Positions 49,569 to 59,894 of a stretch of DNA of 64,000 bases are shown one piece after another. Where the stretch lies: contig JABSSW010000016.1 of the NCBI GenBank assembly GCA_018902385.1, positions 620,001 to 684,000 of the forward strand, given 5' to 3'. Under the pieces are notes generated by a model. The model was given only the letters and a program-made list of their open reading frames with translations. It was not told the DNA's origin and made no database searches. Position 1 is the first letter of the stretch, and each line of letters opens with the position of its first letter. A program made the position numbers and the translations under genes. This stretch comes from Physcia stellaris (taxonomy: Eukaryota > Ascomycota > Lecanoromycetes > Caliciales > Physciaceae).

Positions 49569-51140
49569 AATTGAAATTGAAGGGGCATTGAATGGTAGTC
49601 TCGTCGATCTTCATCAAGTGAGCAGAACTTCAGTTGCGCGCTGCGAGGTTCCCTGCTTACTGACCGAAACCGTCGATTCAGAGGCCTAGCGAGGATGTGT
49701 TCAATGCGACAGCACAAAAATCCGCTATGCCACGTATCCGACTTTAAACAGGAGTCACAAAGGGTGGTACGTTCATGACAGCGTACAAAGGAATGTTCCA
49801 TACGCAGCACCACGCACCAGGGTGTCATCGTAAAGGTGCGATAGGTTACGTCCCCTATCCATCGCCGTTATGACTAAGACGTTGAGTTGACTGACTGGGA
49901 TCGTAAGATAACAGACATGCATTACAGAATCGTTAATTTATCTAGATGCCTCCCACTATTTATCCCATGGTCTGGTGTGATGCGATTCTGCCTCCTGGGC
50001 ATCGCTACTAAGAATGTGCCCATTATGAAAAGACGGGTACCCGTCTTTGGCACAAAGCATATGAAGACAACATGAAGATGATTTGTAAGAAACACCATCT
50101 TTCGATTCCGTCCCAAGTCGGGTAATTCCAGATCTGTTGGTGTATCACAAAAACTGACACCACTTACTACCTGACCACGGGATAGATTTTGTCGTCGGGG
50201 CTCCCCATAGACCAATCATTGTATACATCGCCATTATTGAATCCGATATTGGAACCCATAGTACCTCTTATTCTATTGACCCACTTTTCTAGATGCCGCC
50301 AACAGAGTAACAGAAATTCTTACTGGAATGGTAAGCGTGCACAACAAGCGAAGCTGTCTTCTCGTTACTCTATCAATCTCCTTTATAATTATCCGGCAAG
50401 TCTCGCAGCCACTTCAAGTTCTTTCTCTGTTAGTGCACAAGCCGTTGCGCGTATTATCGGTGTGTCACAAGCCGGATTACATTGCGTAAGCTGAGTTCAG
50501 CTCACACCCGGAAATGGATTTGCTGCTTACTCCAATTTAATTCTGCGACTCTCGCGCGCTCGTTCTCGTAATTCCAGGTAGCAGGCGGGGACTTTGAGCC
50601 CGTTCACTCATGTGCTACATCTCCTATGAAGACATTTTACTGCTGACTGTGAGCACCGCGGCCAATACTTGGGCCAAGGCGTGTTAATGAGGGCGATGGC
50701 TGGATATTGGGGCCAAGAGCGAACGCACGGAAGTCATCTCCTCGATACTAGAGTGTCCGGCTATCGTCTAAAGCTGCAATAAGCGTTTCAGAGCAAACGA
50801 AAATATCATACACGGGACTCCGAATCTCGGATGGCGGCCTTCAATGGGGAGTCAAAAGCTGAAGTGTTCTAGCTCGTCGGCGACAGTAACCGATCTCCTG
50901 TTCGCATAGTACCGGTACTACCCCAGAGCTGAAGCTTACTCTTCCTTGTACGAGACCACGTGGTTCGAAACCCTTGTTAGCTACTACGAAGAGTAGTATA
51001 AAGAGTACGTTGAAGGACCGCCAAAAAGCTTGATTATTCCCCCAGACATCACAAATCTTTCCACAAGCAACGAGCTTGAGACTCTTCACCGCATAGCTGC
51101 ATTTAGAGCTGCACTTACCCGCTAAGCAACCGTGATCACG
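49569..51140. other. Intergenic region of about 1.6 kb
   Basis: No gene supported on either strand. It contains a perfect 20-bp palindrome (50029-50048). A B-box-like GGTTCGAAACC at about 50961 has no fitting acceptor stem, so no tRNA is called. Confidence 0.55.
50029..50048. repeat. Perfect 20-bp palindrome
   Basis: AAAGACGGGT followed directly by its reverse complement. It lies mid-way in a 1.6-kb intergenic stretch. No loop, so it reads as a dyad-symmetric protein site or chance, not as a hairpin terminator. Confidence 0.85.
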
Positions 51141-51785
51141 ATGGTTCGCTTCTTTGTCACGTCAATTGCTGTACTGTTGGGGGTCCCTGGTAAGTCATTG
51201 ATTCCGGTTTGATAGTTCTGGCTACATGTCCCGCCCGACAGCACAGTACGGGCTGACCGTGTGGTCTAAGTGGGTATATTTGCATTACCTCAAGGCAACG
51301 TCGAACGCCAATTCGTAGGCGGTCCTGGCCCGGTTTGTACCGCCGGCACATGTCACCTACCGGGCTGCTTGAATGCTCCAAGCTGCCAAGGCCTGGGCTT
51401 TCACTGTACCGCCCAATTTTGCGACTACCCTGCCTGTGTCAATGCTGCAGTCTGCCTGACCGAGAAAGCGAAGCGTGGCCTTGGGTGCCCTCCTGGGATT
51501 CCATGCGGTAAGTAATCTTCGTCTCGTAACTTGCTTTATCCATCCCCAGACAGTCCATTTCCGGAAAGAATTTAGCTCTAGACTCCACTCCCATCAGAAG
51601 AACCACTCTAATTGGAACATGTTACAGGACATGGGCCGGCGTGTACAATTTATGACTGCGAAATCGCTGGCTGTGCGGACTCTGATGTATGCATTGCGGA
51701 TAGAACCAAACGCGATGTGGAAGAGCGAATTATCCATCCCTGTCCTCAGATCTGCGACGACTCTGGTCACTGCGTGTGTGCTTAA
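51141..51785 (+). CDS. Secreted cysteine-rich protein with three CX4CX4CX5C modules
   Basis: Exons 51141-51189, 51271-51507, 51628-51785; 444 nt, 147 aa, no in-frame stop. The signal peptide (MVRFFVTSIAVLLGVPVGIFA) is completed by splicing. The mature part has three modules with identical spacing C-X4-C-X4-C-X5-C: CTAGTCHLPGCLNAPSC, CTAQFCDYPACVNAAVC, CTIYDCEIAGCADSDVC. Modules 2 and 3 are followed by KR (TEKAKR, ADRTKR), possible Kex2 sites. Extra Cys pairs occur in CPPGIPC and the tail CPQICDDSGHCVC; 18 cysteines in all, an even number. Module 3 is on its own exon. I know no family with this spacing; small secreted effector or wall-protein-like. Splice 2 (120 bp, GTAAGT...TTACAG) is good; splice 1 uses a TAAG acceptor. 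Confidence 0.72.
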
Positions 51786-51898
51786 ATGAGGGACTCGCCC
51801 ACGAAAGGTTCGAGATCCCTCGAGGCTTGATGAAGCTACGGGAGCGTTTTTGAGAGCCAGCAACTAGCTTAACAAAGGATGGAGGATCGCGGGAGGCC

Positions 51899-52817
51899 AT
51901 GGTCGTCGGATGGAATATTCAAGAAAATAGGAAATTGATATCATCGTTATGTTTCACACCTAAAGATCAAAGGAGCCGATATAAATGTACAGCGAAGGCA
52001 GAAAAGATCAAATAATTCCAGAAAAGTGAAAATCATTATTATTGTACGGTCGCTAATGACTGCCCCTGTTATTGGAAGTTGTTCTATCCTACTTACGGAT
52101 ACAGGCAGGGGAAGGCGGATGACCTATTCCATAAACGATCTAGCGCTAGCTTTGATCGATGCACCGGACCCGATCTGGCGACTCGATCACAACCTAATGA
52201 GAGAAAGACATCGCAAAATAGATGCAGGTCGATGGATGCGCAAGCAGAGCAAGAAACGCGAAGGAGGCAAAGACTGCCGATACTTGACTGCAAGATAATC
52301 GTAGGTGATGACGGAATCATACCACATAAGACAGCAGATAATAACGGCAAATCTCATTACAGAACCGCTACGTGCAGTGGGGGGACGAGCCGCGTAAAGT
52401 GTTTAAGTCTTTGCAGGATGAATACCGTATCTACAAGAAGCCGGCAGATGTCACCAGTCGAGAATTCGTGACCTTTTGTCGCGAATTCGAAGAACATCTC
52501 GACGTGAAACAACGAAATGAAGGTTCGGAGGAGGATATCCGACATCGTCGTCATCTATTGCAGAAGAGAATAATAGCAAGATTGCTGGGTGAGTGATGGT
52601 GCAAAGACCAGATGGATCGAAATCTAACCAAGTAGATAATGCAAAAAAATCAGATATCAAAACACCCAATGGGACGTCCGATCAGAACGACGTATCGCCT
52701 GTATGCAGATGGCCTAGGTTTTTCTACTCGCATTCAATGGGTATCACTCGAAAAGAAATTGAGAAATGGTACACCACTGGTCCGGTTTTTCCTCGAGAAA
52801 GTGTTGATCTGGATTAA
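51899..52817 (+). pseudogene. Spliced ORF with one internal stop, function unknown
   Basis: Exons 51899-52300, 52363-52588, 52636-52817 sum to 810 nt (270 codons) in one frame. Both introns are normal (62 bp GTAGGT...TTACAG; 47 bp GTGAGT...AGTAG). A single TAA at 52013-52015 interrupts exon 1, between AEKIK and FQKSENHYY; a C-to-T change from CAA would explain it. The product would be basic, with a Cys-bearing start (SRYKC... HYYCTVANDCPCYWKLFYPTYGY) and a charged middle (DEPRKVFKSLQDEYRIYKKP). No domain recognised. It could be a recent pseudogene, or a gene whose true start lies elsewhere. Confidence 0.4.
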
Positions 52818-53281
52818 GGTATACATGAAAGTATTCCGTTACACGCAGGACAGCTGACTTTCAGCCAGGGAAAGTCAGCACATTAATGATAAAAGAAGGA
52901 GATGATGATGATTGGCATGATTGATCAACAATCGACAGATAAATCTAAATGGTGTTGAATCTCAGCATGGTTATAATAACGTGTAGGAGGTATTAATTAG
53001 ATGGATGTGGTGGGAAGACCATGAATGTGCAAACCAGTCTCATAATAAATACATATTATCACTATCCATCAGATCTGAAACGATTTAAGTCATTGATCTC
53101 GCCTTCTAGTCGACTAGAGAGGATGCCGGCCTTCCTCCCGAGCCGCCTCTGTCCGTTGCTCCCAGGGTTCATATAATACAGCTTCATACCACTAGCGTGT
53201 CGCTATGCGTATCAAAATCTTGGCTGCTGTGGCTATTTCCCATCAATTGGCCGGTAGCTCCATCCATAACTAAGATTCGCC
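52818..53281. other. Intergenic region upstream of NOP9
   Basis: AT-rich left half, no gene seen; presumed NOP9 promoter. Confidence 0.55.
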
Positions 53282-55477
53282 ATGCCGAAAGAGCATAAGA
53301 AACGTGGTAGACGAGAAGAGAAGAAGCGGAAGCGGGAGTGTGAGGATGCTTCTCGCCAATATCCTCCAAAACGCCAGAGGACAAATGGGGGAGACGAAGA
53401 GGTTAAAATCCAGCTGGACACATCCCAGTACAACGAAGAGTATGAAGCTAGACCCAAACCAGGAGAGATGCCATTCTATGGTATGCTCGATGAGGAAGAG
53501 CAGGAATATTTCAAGCGGGCAGATACAATGTTAGAGCTCAATCAATTCCCAAATTCGGAGGAAAGGGAATTATTTCTGGCAAATGTCTATGCAGAAGCCA
53601 ATGGCAAAGAATTAAAAATTGCGAATAGTCAATCATGTTCGAGGCTTATGGAACGTCTAATCTTAATGTCGTCCTCGGCTCAATTGAAGGCTTTGTTTCA
53701 AAAGTTCAGCGGGCAGTACGGACGTCCAAGCTTCAGTCCTTGCGCGGAGCAGATACTTACGAGGCTTAGTTTCTTGCATCTCATACAACATAGGTTCGCC
53801 TCTCACTGCTGCGAGACGATGTTTACGCAGGCCGCGCCAATTGTCACTGAGGAGTTGACAGCTCCACTGGGGACTAAGCAAGAGCAGGTGGAGATAGCTG
53901 ATTCTCATGTGTCAATGGAACATCTCTTTCTCTCTACTCTTGACGAGCTGGAAGGCAACCTAGGATATCTCATGACAGACGCATTCGCATCTCATACTTT
54001 GAGAGTGCTCCTGATTATCCTTTCCGGACGTCCTATCGACGATACCAAGACCAGAACTTTGGTTAGGAGCAAAAAAGCAGAGACCATAAGTTCTGCCGGA
54101 CCGTCACTGACAACAAGCCATGCACATACAGAATCGCGAACAGTCCCACGTTCATTCCACGATGCACTTCAACACATGATTTCCAGCATGGTGGCTGGTT
54201 TGGATACTACATATCTCAGGGCTTTAGCTACCCATCCGACCGGAAACCCTGTGCTCCAATTACTCATAGAGCTCGAGCTTTCCACATCTGGAAAGACCAA
54301 AGCGAAAGATCCTGCCTCACTTTTCCGGAAATTACTGCCGGATGATCCTCCCGAAGAGGGCACTGATTCTGCTTCATTCATCAACGGTCTGTTATACGAC
54401 CCTGTCGGATCGAGGCTTTTGGAGACTGTTATAGAGCATGCTCCAGGCAAGACATTCAAAAGCCTATATAAGAGCCTCTTCCGAGAAAGAGTCGGCAGTC
54501 TTGCAAGAAACGAAATTGCGTCTTATCCCGCAATCAAGATCCTCGAGCGCTTGGGAAAGGAAGACTTACAACATTCGGTCGAGCAAGTCTGCCCGCTGGT
54601 AGGATCCTTAGTTGAGCGGTCACGGACGGCCGTAATTAAAGCACTGATCGAACGCTGCCATGTTCGGGGAGTAGACACACAGCCTATATCCACGGCGATC
54701 CAAGATTGCTATGGCAGTGATCTTACGACTGCTTTACTGAAAATGCTTTGCATAGACTCCACGGCCCCCGAAGGCATTGCCGAAGACCGTAGGAAGCAGA
54801 TCGAAGACCAGAACGCTGGTAAAATCCACGGTTCCCTCCTTGCCCAAAGCATGCTCGAAGCGCCCGGTCCTATGCGCGAAATGATAATGGAAGGTCTGCT
54901 CGCTCAAGAAACGCCAGTTTTAATCAGAATTGCCAAGGACCGTTCTGCAACCCGCGTTCTGCAAACCTCCCTTACCTGCCGAGATCAAGAGCAAACCCCC
55001 AGATTCCGTCGTCTAGTCATCCAAACACTCACTCCCCACGCGGCCGAGCTCGCTCTTGATACAATTGCATCACACGTCATCGACGCCATCTGGGACGCAT
55101 CCGCAAACCTCAAACATCCTCGCGAACAGCTCGCTCTCGAGCTTGCGAAGAATGAGAGCCTCCTCCGGCAGTCTCCCTCCGGAAAAGCGGTATGGCGGAA
55201 CTGGAACATGGATCTTTTCTCGCGGAATAAAGCGCAGTGGATGCATGGCGCAACCAGCATTGCGGCGTCTAATGCGGGGTTGACACAGAAGGTCGCGAAA
55301 ACCGGTACTGCGGTTGAGAAGAATGGAACGAGAACCAAGACGCCGATTGAGCTCGCAAGGGAGAGACATGCAAAAGGGTTACCGTCGCATCGTAAGGGTG
55401 CGAAAATGGGCTCTGGTGGCAATGCCGTCGCAATAAAGGAGAGGTATTTGCAGGGTAAGTTGAAAATCAAGGGCTGA
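53282..55477 (+). CDS. nop9: Nucleolar protein NOP9 (pumilio-like repeats)
   Basis: Single-exon gene, 731 aa. Nop9 binds pre-rRNA and is needed for 18S rRNA maturation and small-subunit assembly in the nucleolus. The N-terminus is a basic nucleolar signal (MPKEHKKRGRREEKKRKRE). PUF-type helical repeats follow: ANSQSCSRLMERLILM, HRFASHCCETMFTQAAP, MTDAFASHTLRVLLIILSG, HPTGNPVLQLLIELE, YDPVGSRLLETVIE, and RSATRVLQTSL later. The end is basic again (RHAKGLPSHRKGAKMGSGGNA), as in the family. Length is as expected. Start at the first ATG (53282). Confidence 0.95.
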   Translation: MPKEHKKRGRREEKKRKRECEDASRQYPPKRQRTNGGDEEVKIQLDTSQYNEEYEARPKPGEMPFYGMLDEEEQEYFKRADTMLELNQFPNSEERELFLANVYAEANGKELKIANSQSCSRLMERLILMSSSAQLKALFQKFSGQYGRPSFSPCAEQILTRLSFLHLIQHRFASHCCETMFTQAAPIVTEELTAPLGTKQEQVEIADSHVSMEHLFLSTLDELEGNLGYLMTDAFASHTLRVLLIILSGRPIDDTKTRTLVRSKKAETISSAGPSLTTSHAHTESRTVPRSFHDALQHMISSMVAGLDTTYLRALATHPTGNPVLQLLIELELSTSGKTKAKDPASLFRKLLPDDPPEEGTDSASFINGLLYDPVGSRLLETVIEHAPGKTFKSLYKSLFRERVGSLARNEIASYPAIKILERLGKEDLQHSVEQVCPLVGSLVERSRTAVIKALIERCHVRGVDTQPISTAIQDCYGSDLTTALLKMLCIDSTAPEGIAEDRRKQIEDQNAGKIHGSLLAQSMLEAPGPMREMIMEGLLAQETPVLIRIAKDRSATRVLQTSLTCRDQEQTPRFRRLVIQTLTPHAAELALDTIASHVIDAIWDASANLKHPREQLALELAKNESLLRQSPSGKAVWRNWNMDLFSRNKAQWMHGATSIAASNAGLTQKVAKTGTAVEKNGTRTKTPIELARERHAKGLPSHRKGAKMGSGGNAVAIKERYLQGKLKIKG

Positions 55478-55678
55478 TGGGTGGAGGAGAGGTGCATCGA
55501 GATCGGCGATGCTCATCGACCGTAGAGAGTGCTTGGGAAGATACTAGTGCGGGTAGTGATACGACGATGGCAGCCCTCAAGTGCTGAGGGTTATCATCAC
55601 CATTTTATAACAAACAAGCATTCAGTGAACCATCGCCTCATTAGATCGAGTCGATAGCTCGAAGCGGGTCCCATTACT

Positions 55679-55994
55679 ATGTTTCTCTCGGATCAAGACT
55701 TCACGATTCTGGAGCCCAACTGGTCAACGAGATATCCGATCCTTTATTCATCTGACTCGACAACCTTTGTGGGTCTGGGCCAGACTGGTGGGACCGTCAA
55801 GTCTTTCGATACAGGTATATTCTCCCCCGCTCATCCCATCTGCGAAACATTAACGATTCAAAGGTCTGCCAACCATACAATCATCGAATATCGACTCTTG
55901 GCTAGTTCGAACGCGTGGATATGTGTTGCGTTGTGTCAGAGATGCGCGAGAACAGGGGACTCGTGAGAAAGTATTGCAGATGCAATACCTATAG
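55679..55994 (+). CDS. Small two-exon protein of unknown function, 88 aa
   Basis: Exons 55679-55814 and 55864-55994 (267 nt). The 49-bp intron has GTATAT donor, ATTAACG branch-like site and AAAG acceptor, and the join is in phase. The protein opens MFLSDQDFTILEPNW, continues VGLGQTGGTVKSFDTG across the splice, and ends SWLVRTRGYVLRC... MQYL. No signal peptide or membrane span. It sits 200 bp after NOP9 on the same strand and converges with the SDS23 gene. Unrecognised; the sequence looks protein-like in both exons only in this frame. It could be a short conserved gene or the remnant of a longer one. Confidence 0.5.
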
Positions 55995-56543
55995 AATACC
56001 GATTCGCCAGGGCATAGAAAGCGATCACTCAATGAGAAACGGAGACTTTGTTACCTTTCAAAACTAACCATATCTACAACAAAAAAGAAGCCCTGATCCG
56101 TGAGAGCTGCTAGATCGGTGCGGTGTATTGGTGAGAGGGAGAGTAGATCCATTTGGGTATTCTAAACTCTCTTTCATAACACTGTGGTCTACAGATGTAG
56201 CCAACGGAGAACCTTCCCCCCCTTCTCGTGAGACGATAAAACTGCTTGATAAGGCTGCACGCACATGCATGCGTAACACCTGATAATGATCACCCTTCTC
56301 GTCCCTCAGATGCCGCTGTAGCTCTGTCGTTGACTTGCTTCCATCGGATGCTTCTCCGCATTGAGCTCGATCATTGCCGAGCCTTACATCCTGCCATTCC
56401 CCCTCTGCAGGACTCTTCTCCGCAGCACACTCATCCATGAACGAGTACTCGTCCCTGACGTCCGTCTCGCAGAAAGCCTCTACCATACATATCCCATGTA
56501 ACGCCATCTCAAATGCCTGGGCCACCCTGCATCAGAATTCTCC
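55995..56543. other. Convergent 3' flank with a doubtful ORF
   Basis: A minus-strand frame 56064-56525 (153 codons) lies directly downstream of the SDS23 stop and probably falls in its 3' UTR; no domain, not called. Nothing else. Confidence 0.5.
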
Positions 56544-58310
56544 CTACCTCGGCCGATCGATGCTAACACTCCTCCCGCTCCGCTCACTGAACACGCTCCC
56601 GCTACTGCTCCTCCTCCGCATCCGCCTCACCTCGTCCAAATCCCCGGGATTCAGGCCACTCATCTTCGCGTACAGATTCAAGATATCAGTCAGTGAAACG
56701 ACGCCGCTCAGACGCCCTGATATCGAGGCGCCGGGGAGAGCGGAGGCGGAGACGGAGGGGGTGGTGGAGAGGTGCATCAAGGGAGGGTGTGCTTGTGGGG
56801 TACTTGAGATAGGGCCCGGTTGATGCGAGACAGCGGGGTGGGAGAGCGTGATGGGTGGTGTGGGATGGATAGGGGGTTGGGCGTTCAGAGAGGATGTGGA
56901 AGGATGGGGGTGGAGGGAAGGCGTCGAGGGTAGGGAGTTTGTTGGTGAGGGGGACGGCGGTGTGGTGATCCACATTCTTCAGTTTTCTGATTAGCGATTC
57001 GCACAGTGGAGATGAGGGGGTAGGACGTACCGGTGGGCTTTTGTGGCGACTAATTTTGCAATTGTATGTGCGAGGGTGGAGTAAGGGCTGACGTGGAATA
57101 CGGGAAAAGAGTCTTGGCCGTCGTTCATACCACGAGTGGATAGAATGACGGTGATGAAATGAATGCAGGTGTTCTCCAAGAGCGGTGCTGAAGATGCTTT
57201 CGTGAGGAGCTGAGAGCTTGTCAGTACAGCTAACTCTTGAGGCGCGAAGTGAACCAACGGACCTTGACATCCACGTTCGAAATATTGCCGACCACGTTGT
57301 ACAAATTATCGACCACCGCGAGCGATGTCACACCTTCCTCGTTCATAAGTTTCAGGGCGTCTTTGAGAGGCTTGTCACCACTGGAAATCCCCCTTTCGTC
57401 AGCTCGCTTTCATCCACACTTGGCTCTGAACTTGTTGCTCACTTGACTGATATCAATTGCTGAGTCCCAATGCCAAGGTCTTTGATCGTTTGTGAGTATA
57501 GATGATCAATATTTGGAAAGCTTCTGCCGTTCTCCCACAGAAACTTGACCAGCTCTAACTGGCTCAGGATGCCAATGACTTCGTCCGAACGCTCTTTAAC
57601 AATCACGATCCTGTGCACTCCTCCGCCAAAGATCTCAACTGCTTTAGTAAGGTCTGCTGTATCGGACAATGTGATGAGAGGTTCTCTGATTCCAAGGTTT
57701 TTGGCATCGCAGACGGGTATGGGTTGGCCCTGTTGCGCCTTCTTGGCGAGGCTTTGGAAGAATCCACGCCGTTCTTCGTCTGGAAGAAGCTGGCCGGTTG
57801 CGAAAAGTAGATACTGAGTCAAGTCTCGGTAGTCGAAGGTTGTGACTGCGGCCACATCTGAGGGAGAATTCCTGACAAGAAGCACAGGCGAGCTTGATCC
57901 AATCAAGAGCGTGAAGGGCATCAGCGTGCGAGCAATTAATTCCCCCAGAAAAGCCTTACATTCGTAGCAGCCTCGATTCCTGTATCCAATTCTACAAAGT
58001 TGACATCCTTGTGAACTAATTCCCCAACACTGACATGCTGCCAATCTCTACCCGCAAAAGCTGGATCGGCAGTGCCGGCTGTTGGTGGGTTGTTCAGTAG
58101 GTCCTGGATTTGGGCTTGGGAGAGTGAAAGGTGTCGACTGGCACGGGGTGAGGGAGGTAGACCGCGCATCTGCTCAGTAAAGCTTTGTCGATGAGAATGA
58201 CTGTGAACCGGACTCGGCATATGTGGTAATCGCATCGAGGGTGTTCGGGAGCTGGCAGAGCGATTTGAACGAGCAGAACCAGAGCGCTGGAGCGATTCGT
58301 CTCGGTCCAT
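56544..58310 (-). CDS. sds23: SDS23-like CBS-domain protein
   Basis: Fungal Sds23/Moc1 family; binds and restrains PP2A-type phosphatases and links nutrient state to cell-cycle control. Exons: 58310-57960, 57909-57443, 57380-57263, 57209-57031, 56976-56544; 1548 nt, 515 aa. The N-terminus is Ser/Arg-rich and disordered. CBS pairs: [89 protein letters not shown], then the fourth CBS with a Pro/Ser/His-rich insertion before [17 protein letters not shown]. The first intron (57910-57959) has a good GTAAGG donor and GCTGATG branch, but its 3' end reads CACG, not AG; the protein alignment demands that junction. C-terminus SVSIDRPR. Confidence 0.88.
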
Positions 58311-58902
58311 GGCTGTGACTATTTCCCTTCAGTACGACCCAAGAGAGTCTTGATGGGACTGCCCCGGTCTGAAGTCGGATGAGGTGATGTTAGCTGTCGC
58401 ACGGAAATCCTCGTCATATTTTTGGGGGTAACGCGCTCACGCGATAAACGATGAAACGCTGGTGACGTTTTCCCCAGGGTCTGGGTTTCGCTTAGGCGGG
58501 GACGAAGGCCCAATACGGTTCGCTTCGAATTGAACCGTCCTGATTTCCCCCTAATGCACATTTGCAATGTTCCCTACTATCTTGCATATGCGCTCCTATG
58601 GCCTTCCTCTGCCTTATCCTTAAATCAACGTCACCGAGCATCTGATAGAACTGTGTGGATGATGGCACAAAAGCCTCCATTATAAAGCTGCTCGACGATG
58701 ACTATGGAAAGATCACATTAGCAAAGCCATCGGGTATCTGGTACAAAATGGCATTCTGAAGTCCATATATGCACCTTGAGGACGTTGCTTTCCATCAAAC
58801 CCCTGGACCGAGCAAGCCTGCTCGTCACAAGCCACAGCCCAACGACGCCAAATCAGCCTCCATATAATCCTGTCAAGCAGACCCGAATGCATTGCAACCA
58901 AT
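58311..58902. other. SDS23 promoter and Ras 3' flank
   Basis: No gene seen; both neighbours are on the minus strand. Confidence 0.55.
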
Positions 58903-59894
58903 TTACCAGCACTTGAACTTGGACCAAAACCCGCCTCGCTTCGTCTGGCCTCCTGGTCGATCCGGGAAGTCTTCGCCGCCAGGCTTCTCCCCCAGAGGTG
59001 TCAAAGGTTGGGTTCGTGAAGCTGCATTGGCATTTCCGAACAGTGCCTGTGATCGAGGCGGGGCCGACTTGCCTCCGGTGGCGTGAAGTCGCCTGGCAGC
59101 GACTACACGGCGAACTATCACTGCATGTCTGTGTCAGCCATCATTATTTTGTATACTGCTAGAAGCTCGCCAGCTTGTCACGTTCTCGCTCGAGTAGTGT
59201 ACGGGACAGCACATACGGGCAAAAGTCTCCTCAATGTTGACCATTTCTCGCGCGCTGGTCTCCATAAATCCGCAGTCTCTTGATCGTGCCCATTCCAGTC
59301 CTTGACGGCTTGTGATAGCCCTTGCATCTTTGAGGTCGCACTTGTTACCGGCAACAATCTTGACCGGTTGTATTCCCCCACTGTCATGCCGGTGATCGCA
59401 CTCCATATCAATCATCTGCATGAAGTAATCAAGCGCGGAGAGTGACGGTGCGGAAGTGATATCGTAAACCAAAAGGAAGGCATCGGATCTTAGATTTGAG
59501 GCAGCCCATAATCCACGATACTCTTCTTGGCCCGCGGTATCGGTGAGGGAGAGAAAGTAGGGTTGGCCATCGATGGTGCGAGTTACGGAATATGAATCCT
59601 CTGAGAATTGGAATTAGGGAGCAGCATCAGAAAGACGGTTCATGTGTCGATATACCTATTGTAGGATCGTATCTGTAGAGTTCGGCAATTAATACAAGGC
59701 CATTGATGGGAGGGTTTGCACCTACTCATGCGTCCACTGACTCCGAACCAGGCGTAGCGTGATTGAGGACTTCCCTGACCGCGACACTCACGTCAGCCTC
59801 CTCTGTTGGATCGGCAGCCCAAGGATACAATTTTGTGCATACCGCATCCGCCATCGCCACAAATGGTTATAGATATTCTATTCTCGTCCTCCAT
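58903..59894 (-). CDS. Ras-family small GTPase without CaaX box
   Basis: Exons: 59894-59843, 59774-59726, 59672-59656, 59600-59217, 59120-58903; 720 nt, 239 aa. All G motifs are present: P-loop GDGGCGKSS (split by intron 1), effector loop YDPTIEDSY (built from three exons, one of only 17 bp), DTAGQEEY, GNKCDLK and ETSA. The Gln after DTAG is kept, so GTP hydrolysis should be normal. The C-terminal tail is long (about 70 residues after the G domain), Pro/Gly/Arg-rich, and ends GGFWSKFKCW: a Cys one residue before the end, so no prenylation box. It must bind membrane another way or act in the cytosol. Upstream activators and effectors unknown. Confidence 0.93.

Noticed and set aside
50862-50985. 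tRNA candidate: TAGCTCGTCGG A-box-like and GGTTCGAAACC B-box
   Set aside because: Spacing is too long for a simple tRNA and the ends cannot pair as an acceptor stem.
56064-56525. 153-codon minus-strand ORF after SDS23
   Set aside because: Lies in the probable 3' UTR of SDS23, no domain and no splice signals of its own.
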